Positions 24,008 through 35,360 of a stretch of DNA of 64,000 nt are shown in pieces (position 1 is the first letter of the stretch; every line of letters begins with the position of its first letter). The stretch is from Epiperipatus broadwayi. Taxonomy: Eukaryota; Onychophora; Udeonychophora; Euonychophora; Peripatidae. The notes beneath the pieces are model-generated. The model worked only from the letters and a program-made list of their open reading frames with translations. It did not search any database and was not told the DNA's origin. The stretch spans positions 12,345,748 to 12,409,747 of the forward strand of contig JAQFVV010012400.1 in assembly GCA_028023455.1 (NCBI GenBank), read 5' to 3'. The position numbers and the translations under genes were made by a program.

Positions 24008-26853
24008 ATTCTACCATTCCAATTTTTGCTAACATATTTAAATTAATATTAAACTATAATACATATAGAATAATGGTAATCTCTAATATTGGAAGTGGTG
24101 GGCATACCATAAATTACTGATGACATATTTATTTATATAATTAAGATAGATATTGAATTTTATTATATGTAAATTATATTTAATCCCATGTAGTGACAGA
24201 AATAATTTTTAGAAATGTAGGTTTATATAGATGATTGGTGTTAGGATGATGAATTAAATCAATGATAAAAAAATCTCATTAAATGCTTTATTGTACAAAA
24301 ATTCATATGAAGTTTGAGCACCAGAAGTGACACCAATGGCATCATGATCCATGAGTATCATAATTACTGCTTTACCATAGCATTAAATCATGCACTAAAT
24401 CATGGGAATTTATAAAATATATATTTCATCAAAGACGCTTAAATAAAATGTAATAAATTGTAATCTAATAGATCGCATATTTTGTATCTATTGAAGTTTG
24501 AGATGAGTTTCAATATGTGGTAAAATGTCAGTCATAATTTTTTTGTGAGTATTTAACAGTGGATATCTTAATCTATAAAGCATTGGAATTGTGTTGCTAT
24601 GACAATGACAATATTGTTATAAAAAATTGTGTGAATAATAAAGTATATGGTTTGAATAAAATTATTGTTTTTTTGTTATATTTATTTTTGTTACTGAATT
24701 TACAATAATAAATTATAAACAATACAACTAAATGTCATGTTTGAAATGTATGTTATTTTAATATTTGCGTATAACACTGGGAAGACATATATATGAAAAT
24801 ATATTTCCATTGTGTCAGAATGAAAGAAATAGTATTTATATTTAAAATGCAAATGTTTGTTATCTGTAATAATTATGAATTTTTGTCATTATTGTATAAT
24901 AAGATTTTTTTTTATAAAATATTGGCTAGAATTTATTAAAGAATGAATTAAAAGTATTGCTATAGTTACTATGTCATAAATGGGAAAAGTTATAAATAGA
25001 ACTGAAGAGAAATAACTATTTTTTGTTTTAGCTTCAACAGAAGCACATCTAAATTTTTTTGCATGATTTTCTTTTTATTTATTTTAAAAGAATATAGTTA
25101 ATGGATACAATGATGGGGTAAAAACAACAATATTTACCCAGAATTATACAATGTGTTGAGGATTTTTGTGGGGTGACAATTTATTATAAAAATGAAAAGT
25201 AATTGAAAATCATCAGAATATTTCTTTGCTTTAAAAAACAAATATTACTTATTTTTCAATGATGAGATCTAAATGTTAACAACAGAAAAATGTATACAGA
25301 TTATGGTCACCTACGGATATAATTTTATAAGCTTGATGTATTATTTATAGATGGGATAATTGGTTAAATTTCCATAGCATTATAATGGATGAAATTAGTA
25401 TCTGTTCACTTGTAATGGTTTATAAATTGATTACTTGCTCAATGAAAGGATATTTACATTGCATTGTTGTTTATATAAATTAGTTTTTGTACACTTATAA
25501 CCTTATATAGATCAAATATCTGCTGAATGAAAAGATAAGTTGAATATTTGGGAAATATCAGAATTAACAAAATGTACTTTGAATCTTATAGCTTTTGTGA
25601 TATTTCTACTTTTTCTGGAATAAAAGTTAGATTATGGTTTAAATAAAATAAACATTAGAACTATGGTACTATTTTTGAAATGACATATTTAAAGACTATT
25701 ACTCAGGTCATTTGCTTATATTATCTTTATTATTGCTATATATTTTTTCTTCATTTAAAATGCATAGTATTTATTGATAGAACTATTAATAATATTTTAG
25801 GTTAAATGTCGGTCTACTTACACACCTAAATATAAGAGAAGTATGTTTTCCTAAGTTTGAATTTATATCTTGCAGCAAAGTAATTATTTTAATTTAAAAG
25901 GACTCTTTTTTTTTAATTTATTGATTATAAATTTACTCCAGGTATATCACTTATATTAACAGTGCAAAAAGATTATATCATAATAAAGATTTACTTTATT
26001 TTATTCTCTTAAATTTATATTAACAAATAAGTAAATTGATATATATATATATATTGTAACAGGGGCCAGGTTTAAATCCTGTTCCAAGGTATAAAGGGAC
26101 TTTAAATAGCCAAGTATGGAGTATGTGCATGTATATATTATAAAGAAAAAATAAATATAGCATATAAAAGAATATTCTAAATATATATATTTAATGTATA
26201 CCCTTTATTATATGTAATTTTGTTTTAAGAAGAAAAGAAAATATAGAATGAAACAGCTTTTGTTCTTGTATATGGAATGCTGTTAATGTAAATCTTGTTT
26301 AAAGGTCTTTAAAATGTTTTAACAAAATTGTAAATCTGATAAAAATGTGCTAAACGCTTTTCTTTTATAAAGGAAATCCTAAAGACAAAGGGACATGAAT
26401 CTAAAATTGTAATGTCCAGGACTGAGGAGATTGAGTAGGATAAAATTTAAAATGTAAAAAGTTTGGAAGAATGATTAAAATTAAAGCCTGAGGACAAAAG
26501 GAAACCTTGAGAAAAATAAAAAAAGGATATAAATAGCCAAATGAGAATAAAGTGAGGTCTTTTGATGCTGATTCATATTTGACATTAAATAGAACTTTAA
26601 GCTTTAGTGTCATTAATTTTTGGACCTAGGAGATTAAAAGACAATATATATGTTAGCCAACATGAGTACGATGGGGTGAAACTGAAGACTTGCTGGGTTT
26701 TCACTTCCCCAACATCACAAAGTAAATCAAAACTGCTCCATAGTTCCATGATGGTCAAAACTTCAGGAATCTACTCCGTAAACCTTCACCACATCAATCA
26801 TTAGGACACATGATCATTTCCTCAGAAACTATAAAGAGACTTTCTTAATGGAC
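24008..26853. other. non-coding AT-rich stretch
   Basis: No gene supported. It includes a TA microsatellite at 26039-26055 and short opposing open frames near 26.4-26.8 kb with no recognisable content. Confidence 0.5.
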
Positions 26854-26910
26854 ACTCTTTATGGATGTTATATATAGAGCTCGTAGATAAGTGCTTAACA
26901 ATCTTTGCAG

Positions 26911-26970
26911 AGTATCCCCAACTCCAGCGGTTTCTGCTACTGGCATTGTCAGTGAGATGCCAGGATATTC
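26911..26970 (-). ncRNA. hammerhead ribozyme, family 2 left arm (mutated)
   Basis: Minus strand: outer stem I GAATATC, internal loop, inner stem I TCTCA, core CTGACAA (expected CTGANGA), stem II TGC-CAGTA-GCA, core GAAA, then a mutated cleavage region CCGCT. Probably inactive, but it preserves parts lost from the right arm. Confidence 0.6.
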
Positions 26971-27498
26971 AAGCATTAGATTAAAAATACCAGGACAAGT
27001 CCAGAACTTTATCTAATGTATAACTATTAAATAGAAAATCTGAAATTTTCAGACACCATATATTTTCCAATCCAGCCATCTAACTTAAATAGCCATATGG
27101 GACTGAACTAAGTTGAGATACACCATATACTAATAGCTTTAGCAATATAAAATTACCAAAGCCTTAATAGCAAAAAATAAAATTACAAAGCTTGTTAAGA
27201 GCTTATTTGCAAGCTCTATATATAACATTTGTAATGCGAGCTTATTAAATTACATCACGTGACATCTGACTTCATTTTTTTGTAATCTTATTTTTTGCTA
27301 TTAAGGCTTTGGTGATTTTATGTTGCTAAAGCCATTAATATATGGTGTATCTCAACTTAGTTCAGTCCCATATGGCTATTTAAGTTAGATAGCTGGATTG
27401 GAAGATATATGGATGTCTGAAAATTTCAGATTTTCTACTTAATAATTATACATTAGATAAAGTGCTAGACTTGTCCTGGCATTTTTAATCTAGTGCTT

Positions 27499-27561
27499 GA
27501 ATATCCTGGCACCTAATGGATTATGCCAGTAACAGAAACTGGTCTGGGGTTGGAGATATTC
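27499..27561 (+). ncRNA. hammerhead ribozyme, family 2 right arm (mutated)
   Basis: Outer stem I GAATATC pairs with GATATTC seven bases long. GAAAC-TG-GTC and the following TGGGG are intact, but the first core box has decayed to CTAATGG. Combined with the left arm, the two define an ancestral hammerhead with stems that differ in sequence from family 1 while keeping the same pairing. Confidence 0.6.
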
Positions 27562-27675
27562 TGCAAAGCTTGCTAAGAGCTTATTTGTGAGCTCTATATA
27601 TAACATTTGTAATGCAAGCTTATTAAAATGGGTCATGTGACATCTGACTTGATTTTTTTATAACTCTTTATGGAT

Positions 27676-28285
27676 CCAGACTTCATGAATACAGATAATC
27701 TAACTTTCCCAGGGATCAAACGATAACAACCTATTTTTAAGTCAAACATAAATGTGTGCATCTTATTAATCTTACAGCATAATTTGCAATTAGTTCTGTT
27801 AAAGAGAATGTTAAATTTGTATAAATAATAATTTGATCTGTTAAAAATATATATTTATGTGTCTGTTAAATTATATATATGTAAGTGTAAAGAGAGAATG
27901 TTTAATTTGTATAATTAATAATAATTGGGTCTGATAAAAAAATATATTTATGCGTATACTCCCAATAAAGGATTGAGCACCATTATTTTTTCTGTTCTTT
28001 CTTCTTTATTTATTTTCATTATCTAATAGTTATCAGTTTAATTTAAATGTGTATATGTTTAATGTATTAAAACAATTTTATGCATATTGCCCTCCCAAAA
28101 AACACATCTCTGTTGGTCTCAGGACTACCCACCCTTGCTGAGCTAGGTAATGGTCGAGTATATTAAATAATAGTTCTATTATTCGCATAAAATTTTGGTG
28201 ATATAATTCTTATGCATGCGTAAAATTGGCATTTGGAGTCAGAACATGCTGACATCCATAAATACATTGCTTGGAAAAATATTAA
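27676..28285. other. non-coding AT-rich stretch
   Basis: No gene. A diverged tandem pair, ttaaatttgtataa(a/t)taata...atctgttaaaaatatatatttatg, repeats at 27.80-27.87 kb and 27.90-27.96 kb. Confidence 0.45.
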
Positions 28286-28412
28286 TGATTAATAGAAATC
28301 AAAGCTGAGTATTCACATATTTATATAATGATGTCTATCATTTTGTCCTAGTGATTAATAGAAATCAAAGCTGAGTATTCACATATTTATATAATGATGT
28401 CTATCATTTTGT
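28286..28412. repeat. 66-bp exact tandem duplication
   Basis: The unit starting tgattaatagaaatcaaag occurs at 28286 and again at 28352, identical to 28412. Identity implies a recent duplication. Confidence 0.95.
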
Positions 28413-28928
28413 TTTTTCTTATTGTTGGGAGATTAATCTTCAAAATAACTTGTCTCCAGGTGATGGCAAACTATAAGTCCATCTTGGCAAAAATTAATGT
28501 TTTGTTTGTATATTAACCATTAATACCATGTAATAAAATGTCATATTACAATCGTTTGAAGAATGATGGTGTAAATTGAACTTAGAGAAGGGGTGGAACT
28601 TGTTACAATAAATATTTTGTAGTGCTAATGAGATATATGTTATAAAACATGCACATATATCTATTACTTGTGTTAAATTAAAAATTAATAATTTACAAAA
28701 AGAAAGGAAATATATGAAAGAAAAACAAGAAAAATATATTTAAAAGTTGATTTTAAAATATAATTTTGTAAAAATGACAGATTGCTTAACTTTTTAGAAT
28801 AAAACTGTTTTAGTAAGAATAGTAAACAAAGGCAAAACTCCGCATACAGTAGTGCCACCCTGTGCCAAACAGAGTAATCAATGGATTCCAGAAGGCTTGT
28901 GCATAAAATCCCTATCTAGTGCCTACTC

Positions 28929-28987
28929 ATCCAATATCCCCAGACTAGTTTCTGGCTTGTGGTCATCATCAGTGAGGAGCCTTGGAT
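28929..28987 (-). ncRNA. hammerhead ribozyme, copy B minus arm
   Basis: CTGATGA and GAAA cores, both stem I helices and the TC cleavage site are intact on the minus strand. Stem II carries one A-C mismatch (TGAC/GCCA). Confidence 0.8.
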
Positions 28988-29390
28988 CTGAGAGCACTGC
29001 ACCTAGATCTTAGGATCTAATGCAACCCTCCAGCAGCCACCTTTTAACTCTACTTTACTACAAAACTATGAGAATGAAATTGAAAACATTGTCAATATCT
29101 TCAATCTAAGCTCAATAGTTTATATAGTCATATGGGTCTGAACTCAATTCAGCACCCATACATTTGGTGTCTTTGGCTCTTAAACAACCATAGCCACCAC
29201 TATCCTATTAAGCAGGATTGGTGTTAAACCATCAAACATCACATGATCACCATCTCTATACTAGCACATAATTTGTTGTAAACAAAGGCAAACGCCCCAT
29301 ACAGTAGTGCCATCCTGTGCCAAACAGATTAATCAATGGATGCCAGAAGGCTTGTGCATAAAATCTAAGATCTAGGTGCAGGGCTCTCAG

Positions 29391-29449
29391 ATCCAAGGCT
29401 CCTTGCTGATGATAGCCACAAGCCAGAAACTAGTCTGGGGATATTGGAT
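29391..29449 (+). ncRNA. hammerhead ribozyme, copy B plus monomer 1
   Basis: ATCCAA/TTGGAT outer and TCCTTG/TGGGGA inner stem I (with wobble pairs), core CTGATGA, stem II TAGC-CACAA-GCCA, GAAA, C-TA-G stem III. Predicted cleavage after 29435. It lies in the loop of the large palindrome, exactly 450 bp before the next ribozyme. Confidence 0.85.
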
Positions 29450-29840
29450 GAGTAGGCACTAGATAGGGATTTTATGCACAAGCCTTCTGGCATCCATTGA
29501 TTACTCTGTTTGGCACAGGGTGGCACTACTGTATGGGAAGTTTTGCCTTTGTTTACAACAAATTATGTGCTAGTATAGAGATGGTGATCATGTGATGTTT
29601 GATGGTTTAACACCAATCCTGCTTAATAGGATAGTGGTGGCTATGGTTGTTTAAGAGCCAAAGACACTAAAATGTATGGGTGCTGAATTGAGTTCAGATT
29701 CATATGACTATATAAGCTATTGAGCTTAGATTGAAGATATTGACAATGTTTTAAATTTCATTCTCATAGTTTTGTAGTAAAGTAGAGCTAAAAGCTGGAG
29801 GGTTGCATTAGATCCTAAGATCTAGGTGCAGTGCTCTCAG

Positions 29841-29899
29841 ATCCAAGGCTCCTCACTGATGATGGCCACAAGCCAGAAACTAGTCTGGGGATATTGGAT
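29841..29899 (+). ncRNA. hammerhead ribozyme, copy B plus monomer 2
   Basis: The best-preserved member. Outer stem I ATCCAA (29841-29846) pairs with TTGGAT (29894-29899). Inner stem I TCCTCA (29850-29855) pairs with TGGGGA (29886-29891). Core CTGATGA is 29856-29862, stem II TGGC (29863-29866) pairs with GCCA (29872-29875), and GAAA is 29876-29879. Stem III is C880-G883 with U884, and cleavage is predicted after C29885. Cleavage here and after 29435 would free a 450-nt RNA monomer, the behaviour known for retrozymes. The first stem II pair is U-A, where G-C is commoner. Confidence 0.9.
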
Positions 29900-31560
29900 G
29901 AGTAGGCACTAGATAGGGATTTTATGCACAAGCCTTCTGGCATCCATTGATTACTCTGTTTGGCACAGGGTGGCACTACTGTATGGGGAGTTTTGCCTTT
30001 GTTTACAACAAATTATGAGCTAGTATAGAGATGATGATCATGTGATATTTGATGGTTTTAGGAAGAATAGGGTGGGGAAAATAGAAACACAACAGGTAAA
30101 GATTTAAAAAACCCGCTCTTTTCTTTTTATAAATTAAAAACAAAAATGGAATAAATGTTTAAAAAGAAATAAATGTAAAAGATTAAAATAAAATATATTA
30201 GTAAAAGAAACTTTTGTAAATCATCTCATTGGCAGAAATGCAATTTTGAAGGATTCCTGACCAATAAGATATTAGATGAATTGAATAAAGATTAGATAAA
30301 TAAAATGTTAAATTAATTAAACCAAATTAAAACTATAATAAAAAGTAAACAATGGGAGTGTTTAGGTATAAAAGACAGTGTCTATTGTTAGACAGTTCAA
30401 AGTTGTCCAAGTATTCCAGTTTTGAATCAGTTGTTGCAGAGTTTTTCCAGCTCACCAGGTCATTGGAAAATAAAAAGAAAGAAGCCAGAGAAGTATCAAC
30501 ATGTGTTGCTAGAAAATCTTAGGAGTGTTCAGCTGGGCTTCATGTTCCAAGTCCTCAGATCTTCATGTTCCAAGTCCTCAGATCTATCAACTGTTTCCCA
30601 TCTAGAACCAATGCCTAAACTGTGATACAATATGCTTCCAGAAACTTTCCCATTGTCTGACAGAAGTGCAGAAAGAAAATCAAAAAGTCATCACTGGAGA
30701 TCCAAAAGCCAGCCATCAGAAAAATTAAAATCAAAGGAAATGTCAACTGCAGAAAGATGACATCATCTTAATAAAATAAAACTCAGATAAATATACTGTT
30801 TGAATCATAAATTGTCTAGATAAATATTTCTTTAATGAAATGAAGTATAATGGATATTCATATTTATTTATTAACAAGGAATGTGTACTTATTTATGTTC
30901 TGTGCTAATGTTTATTATATTTATTTAAATATGTGTCCATATGAATAAAATAGTGTTTGCTTAAATGTTACTTGGTTTATACTCTGTATTTTAACTGTCA
31001 CCAGTAATTTGAAGATTAAAATTATTTTCATGAGTTAAGTAATATTGCATGGTTCCCATGATCAAGAATGTGAGCTAGCTTGAAAATATTTCAATCACTG
31101 GTTTTGTATGTCTGTTGTATGAGCATGCCAGCTTGAGACAGCATATATGGTTAGATGACATCTAAGACTTTGTTCTTAAATCTAATGAAGTGCTTTGGAT
31201 GGCAGATGTTGTTTTAGCAGTATAGAGGGGTGCTGTAGCCAGGAAATATGGTCCTGGTTGTGCTTTTCTGTAGCCTTGATCTGGTAGTAGGTATCACTGA
31301 TGGTTAATCTATCAATGGTATTCTACCTTTTTGCTTGAATGTATGATCTGTTGCCATAGGTGTTAAAAGAGAAAAAATAATCACGTAAAGTAAAATAACT
31401 AATAACATAGTAATAAATGATCAAATAATAAATATTAAAAAATATTATTAAATAAATAGTTTCCATAATAGATGCTTATAAATAGCAGTATTTCCATCCA
31501 TCCATTCCTTCATTCATATTGTTAATCCACGCAGATCATTACAAATGCCATCCAATGAGG

Positions 31561-33795
31561 GTGCCAATGTGCCATACATTCTCAGTGTAATTAAAAAAAG
31601 TTCAAAACTAAAATTAAAATAAATACCCAGTTGGGTAATGATAAAACTGAAAGTTGGTGTGCAATGTAAGAAAACTAAAATTAAAATAAATACCCAGTTG
31701 GGTAATGATAAAACTGAAAGTTGGTGTGCAATGTAAGAAAAGAAATAGACTAAAGCAAACAAAATATAATATTGAGAATATAAAATAAGTAAAAATATAA
31801 AATAAAAAGTATGAAAAGGAGATATAAGAAACACCTTTATAGCTTGTCACTCTCTTGCAATCCAAAACTTAATTTAAAGAAAAAAATCAAATAGTAAAGC
31901 TAAAAACAAATGTCAGAGCTAAAATGGGACAAATTGACTCATTTTACCTCTCAAACTAGGTGTGTGATGTAATGCTAGCAAGATGTTATAAGTCATATAT
32001 ATTGTATCACTAATGGATAGTGCTCCATGTAAAATCATGTTTACAATTATTCTCATAAAAAATGCAAAAAATTTTAAAATTGATAATAAAATCACTATCA
32101 GTAAATGGTTGAAGTAAAAATAGTTAAAAGTTTAATAAAAGGAAGTTTAATATAGAAGTTTAAAGAGTTTTTTTATTATTAGTTTAAAACAGTTTGCTAA
32201 AAGCCAGTAGTAAAGTTTTACAAATTAAGTAAGTAGAGGGAGGGGGGGAATATGACTTAGCAAAAAAGTAAACTGCTAAAGAAAAAAATGAATATGTGAT
32301 GTAAATAACGAATTGATTGCAAACATAAAGAAATAATAAAATGTGTGCGTGTTAAAAAAAGAATATGAAAGTTAAATATTAAAAATAGATGAAAGTTTAT
32401 AAATAAAAATTTCCCTCAAAGATTGCATATACTAAATAAAATCCATAAACAACAGGATTAATTAAACACATCTTAAGAATTTAATCAAAGTAGTGAACAA
32501 ATTTAAAATGGATTAGCAATGGCTACTAATTAAAATCCATAAACAACAGGATTAATTAAAATGCATCTTGAGAATTTAATCAAAGCAGTGGATAAATTTA
32601 AAATCTAATTAAAGAAATGACAACATGGTCATCATATAAATAGGGCTGAAAATTTCTTCAAGCAGTCGTACACATATTTAGTCTTTTGTGTGTTTAGATC
32701 CAGTCATTTGTTATATGTAGTTTTTAAATATGATGCAGTGCTAAGCAGTTTGGAACATGCGATGAACTCCAGCCTTAGTCTGATAGAACATCAGCAGACT
32801 GCCCAATAGAAATAATGCCCATCTAATAATATGAAGCCACCAGGAATGTCTGCCTAAATAAAAGTAGTTCAGGACTACATCAGAAGCCTAAAATCCAACC
32901 ACTTGGTAAAAACACACATGAAGCAGCAAACAGCAAGAAATCACAACATCCAAAATCCTATAGGTAATAAATAACATTTTCCTTATTCCAATTCTTGATA
33001 TTAATGTAGCCATTGCAATCTTTGAAGCCTCCCATAGTCAGTTTAATAAATGAACTCTATTGTAGCATAAAATAAATTATTTATGTGCATGTTTGAATGC
33101 TTGTAGTTATCTTTAATGCCTTGTATTTATTTAATGCTTTATGTTATATTTTATCGTATGTTATTAAGAATATGTGAGTAGTCATGGTTTAATTAAGAAA
33201 TTTTATAATTAGTTTACAAATTTTAGTAAGCATTTTAGTTAAAATAAATTATCTTTGAAAATTAATATTTTGTCAGTCAATTCTTTAATCATACCACTAA
33301 TTAAAACAGCAATTTATTATATCATTTTTTGATTGAGCTAGTTGGGGTTTCTTAGGTGCTGAATTAGTTTACCATCATTCAAGGCACATTATTTACTTTG
33401 TGTAATTAACTGGTGCCTGGAGTTTACTCTGAAACAAAAAGTGCTTTGAATGATAGGTGTTTAATTTTGCAGCCAAAATCTATGGCATTGAAATGGGGTC
33501 GTAGTTATGAATCCTAAATATTGCTCCGGCTTGGTCACAGGTACCCTCTGGCTATTATACTTCTCTGCCTAAGAAACTGGTGTGGAGCAATACTTAAATT
33601 GCAGTGGAGTAGATCGAATGTATAATTTTATAAAATAATTGCATCATATGTTTTTATGTATAAAAGTAAGTCCTACAATTTTGCTTTCACAAGTTTCTAT
33701 TTTTTTAAAGAGTAAAAATTCATGTTAGATTTTGTTTCCTAAATGATCTTCTACCCCACCTGGTTCAATATATATATATATATCTGTGTTATTTG
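31561..33795. other. non-coding middle between the duplicated segments
   Basis: No gene. It holds two tandem duplications: unit 67 bp at 31606-31740 (nearly exact), and unit about 94 bp at 32438-32615 (about 90 percent, starting aaaatccataaacaacagg). A TATA-like catataaatagggc lies at about 32.64 kb. Open frames over the 67-bp repeat are products of the repetition. Confidence 0.6.
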
Positions 33796-33799
33796 TGTT

Positions 33800-35360
33800 A
33801 AAATAAAGTAAAAAGTTATGAAAAGAAAGGAAGTATGAGAGAAAAACATGAAAAATATATTTAAAAGTAGATTTTAAAATATAATTTCATAAAAATGAAA
33901 GATTGCATCATTTTTTTAAGAATAGTGTGGGAGAAAAAAGAATCATGCCAGGTAAATATTTAAAACCTCCCTTCTTTTCTTTTTGTAAATTAAAAACAAA
34001 AAATGAATAATTGTTAAAAACAAATAAATGTAAAAGATTAAAATAAAATAAACTTTTGTAAATTATCTCATCAGCAGGAATGCAATTAATTTTGAAAGAT
34101 TCCTGGCTGATAAGATATTAGATGAATCTAATAAAGATTACATAATTAAAGTGTAAAATTAATTAAACCAAATTAAAACTATGATAAAAAAGCAATGGGA
34201 CAGTTTAAGTATAAAAAGGCAGCTTGTCTATTGTTAACCAGTTTGAATCAACAGTTGTTCAAAGTTTTTCAAAAGTTTTCCAGTGTTGAATCAGTAGTCA
34301 CAGGGTTTTTTTTCCAGCTCATCAGAAAATATAAATGAAGAAGCTACAGAAATATCAACATGTTACTAGAAAACCTTAGGAATATTTCACTATACTTCAT
34401 GCCCAAGTCTTTGGAACCATCAACTGTTCTCACTGGAACCAATGCCTAAACTGTGATATAGATGCTGCCACATACTTTCTTATTGTCTGACAAAAGTCTG
34501 GAAATAAAATCAAGAAGACATCACAGGATTCCAAAAACCAGCCATTGGAAAAGTTAAAATCAAAGGAATGTCAATTGCAAAAAGATGATGTCACGTCAAT
34601 AAAATAAAACCTATGTAAATATACTTTTTGAACCATAAATTGTGTAGACAAATATATTTTTTTAATTAAATGAAGTATAATGAACATACATAATATTGAA
34701 TTATTAACAAGTGATGTATACTCATTTATTTATGTTCTGTGTTAATGTTTATTATATTTATTTAAAGATGTGTTCATGTGAATTGAAAGTTATTTGCTTA
34801 AATGTTACTTGGTCTACACTGTCTATTTTAACTGCATCACCAGTAATTTGAGAATTAAAATTATTTTCATGAGTTAAGTAATATTGCACTGAATCCCCTG
34901 ATCAAAAATCTGAGCGAACTTGGGAAAATTTCAAGTGCTGGTTTCATGTGCCTGTCATCAGAGAATGCTAGTTATATGCAACATATATGGCTGGATGGCA
35001 CCTGAGACATTCTCAAATCAAATAAGTAGTTTGGATGGCAGGTGTTGTTCTATCAGTATGGAAGGGGCTGCAGCCAGGAAATATGGTCATGGTTGTGCTT
35101 TTGTGTAGCCTTGATTTGGTAGTAGGTATCATTACTGGTTTACCTATCAATGGTATTCTATCCCTTTGCTTGAATGTATATGTTGCCACATGCATTAAAG
35201 AAGAAAAGATAATCACATAAAGTAAAATAGTAATAAATGATCAAATAGTAAATATTAAAATATATTATTAAATAAATAGTTTTCACAACAGATGGTTATA
35301 AATGGCAGTGTTCATTTATCCATTCCTTCATATTGTTAAGCTGGGTGGATCATTAAAATA
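33800..35360. repeat. direct duplication, right copy (with empty insertion site)
   Basis: Collinear with 28.67-31.56 kb. It carries tttttttaagaatag at 33911-33925, where the left copy has the ribozyme element, so it represents the pre-insertion state. A TATA box is kept at 34210-34217, and the downstream blocks (ggaaatatggtc, tttgtgtagccttgat, ggtagtaggtatca) repeat those of the left copy. No conserved ORF. Confidence 0.75.

Larger units (their letters stand above)
26867..27662. mobile_element. hammerhead fold-back element, family 2
   Basis: A 796-bp palindromic insertion with an exact 13-bp target duplication, actctttatggat (26854-26866 and 27663-27675). The left arm is the reverse of the right. 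The tail (ttgcaagctctatatataac...gtgacatctgactt) occurs in plus orientation both in the loop (about 27.19 kb) and at the right end (about 27.57 kb), giving a monomer of about 384 bp. Overall design equals family 1 (body inverted, tail repeated, ribozyme in each arm), yet most of the sequence differs. Short shared strings include catatgg..ctgaac and gtc(a)tgtgac. Confidence 0.85.
28823..30055. mobile_element. hammerhead fold-back element, family 1 copy B (largest)
   Basis: A 1233-bp insertion flanked by 15-bp repeats ttttagtaagaatag (28808-28822) and ttttaggaagaatag (30056-30070). The homologous site at 33.91-33.93 kb in the duplicated segment is empty. Structure: one full minus monomer (28.82-29.26 kb), a partial minus monomer to about 29.365 kb, a partial plus monomer, then a full plus monomer. 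Corresponding points in the two plus monomers lie 450 bp apart (gtttacaaca at 29551 and 30001). Three ribozymes are readable, two on the plus strand in tandem. Copies within the element are very similar, so it is young. No protein-coding capacity, so it must be mobilised by another element's proteins. Confidence 0.9.
28670..31560. repeat. direct duplication, left copy (LTR-like or segmental)
   Basis: From aaaagaaaggaaatatatg to attgttaatccacgcagatc this segment aligns, at roughly 85 percent by eye, with 33.80-35.36 kb in the same orientation. It is enlarged by the 1.2-kb ribozyme element. Both copies keep a TATA box (30367-30374 here), a run of short blocks downstream, and gagttaagtaatattgca. 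An internal 23-bp tandem duplication at about 30541-30586 is unique to this copy. Two direct copies around a 2.2-kb non-coding middle could be LTRs of a non-autonomous element or a plain segmental duplication. Open frames inside are not conserved between the copies. Confidence 0.75.

Noticed and set aside
30422-30625. 67-codon plus ORF in the left duplicated segment
   Set aside because: The frame is not kept in the right copy at 34.3-34.5 kb, and part of it comes from a 23-bp tandem duplication.
31514-31865. 106- and 83-codon minus-strand ORFs
   Set aside because: They run across the 67-bp tandem duplication, and the repeated peptide reflects the DNA repeat.
35013-35220. Overlapping 60-67-codon ORFs on both strands
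   Set aside because: Lie in the right duplicated segment, and the frames are broken in the left copy (31.2-31.4 kb).
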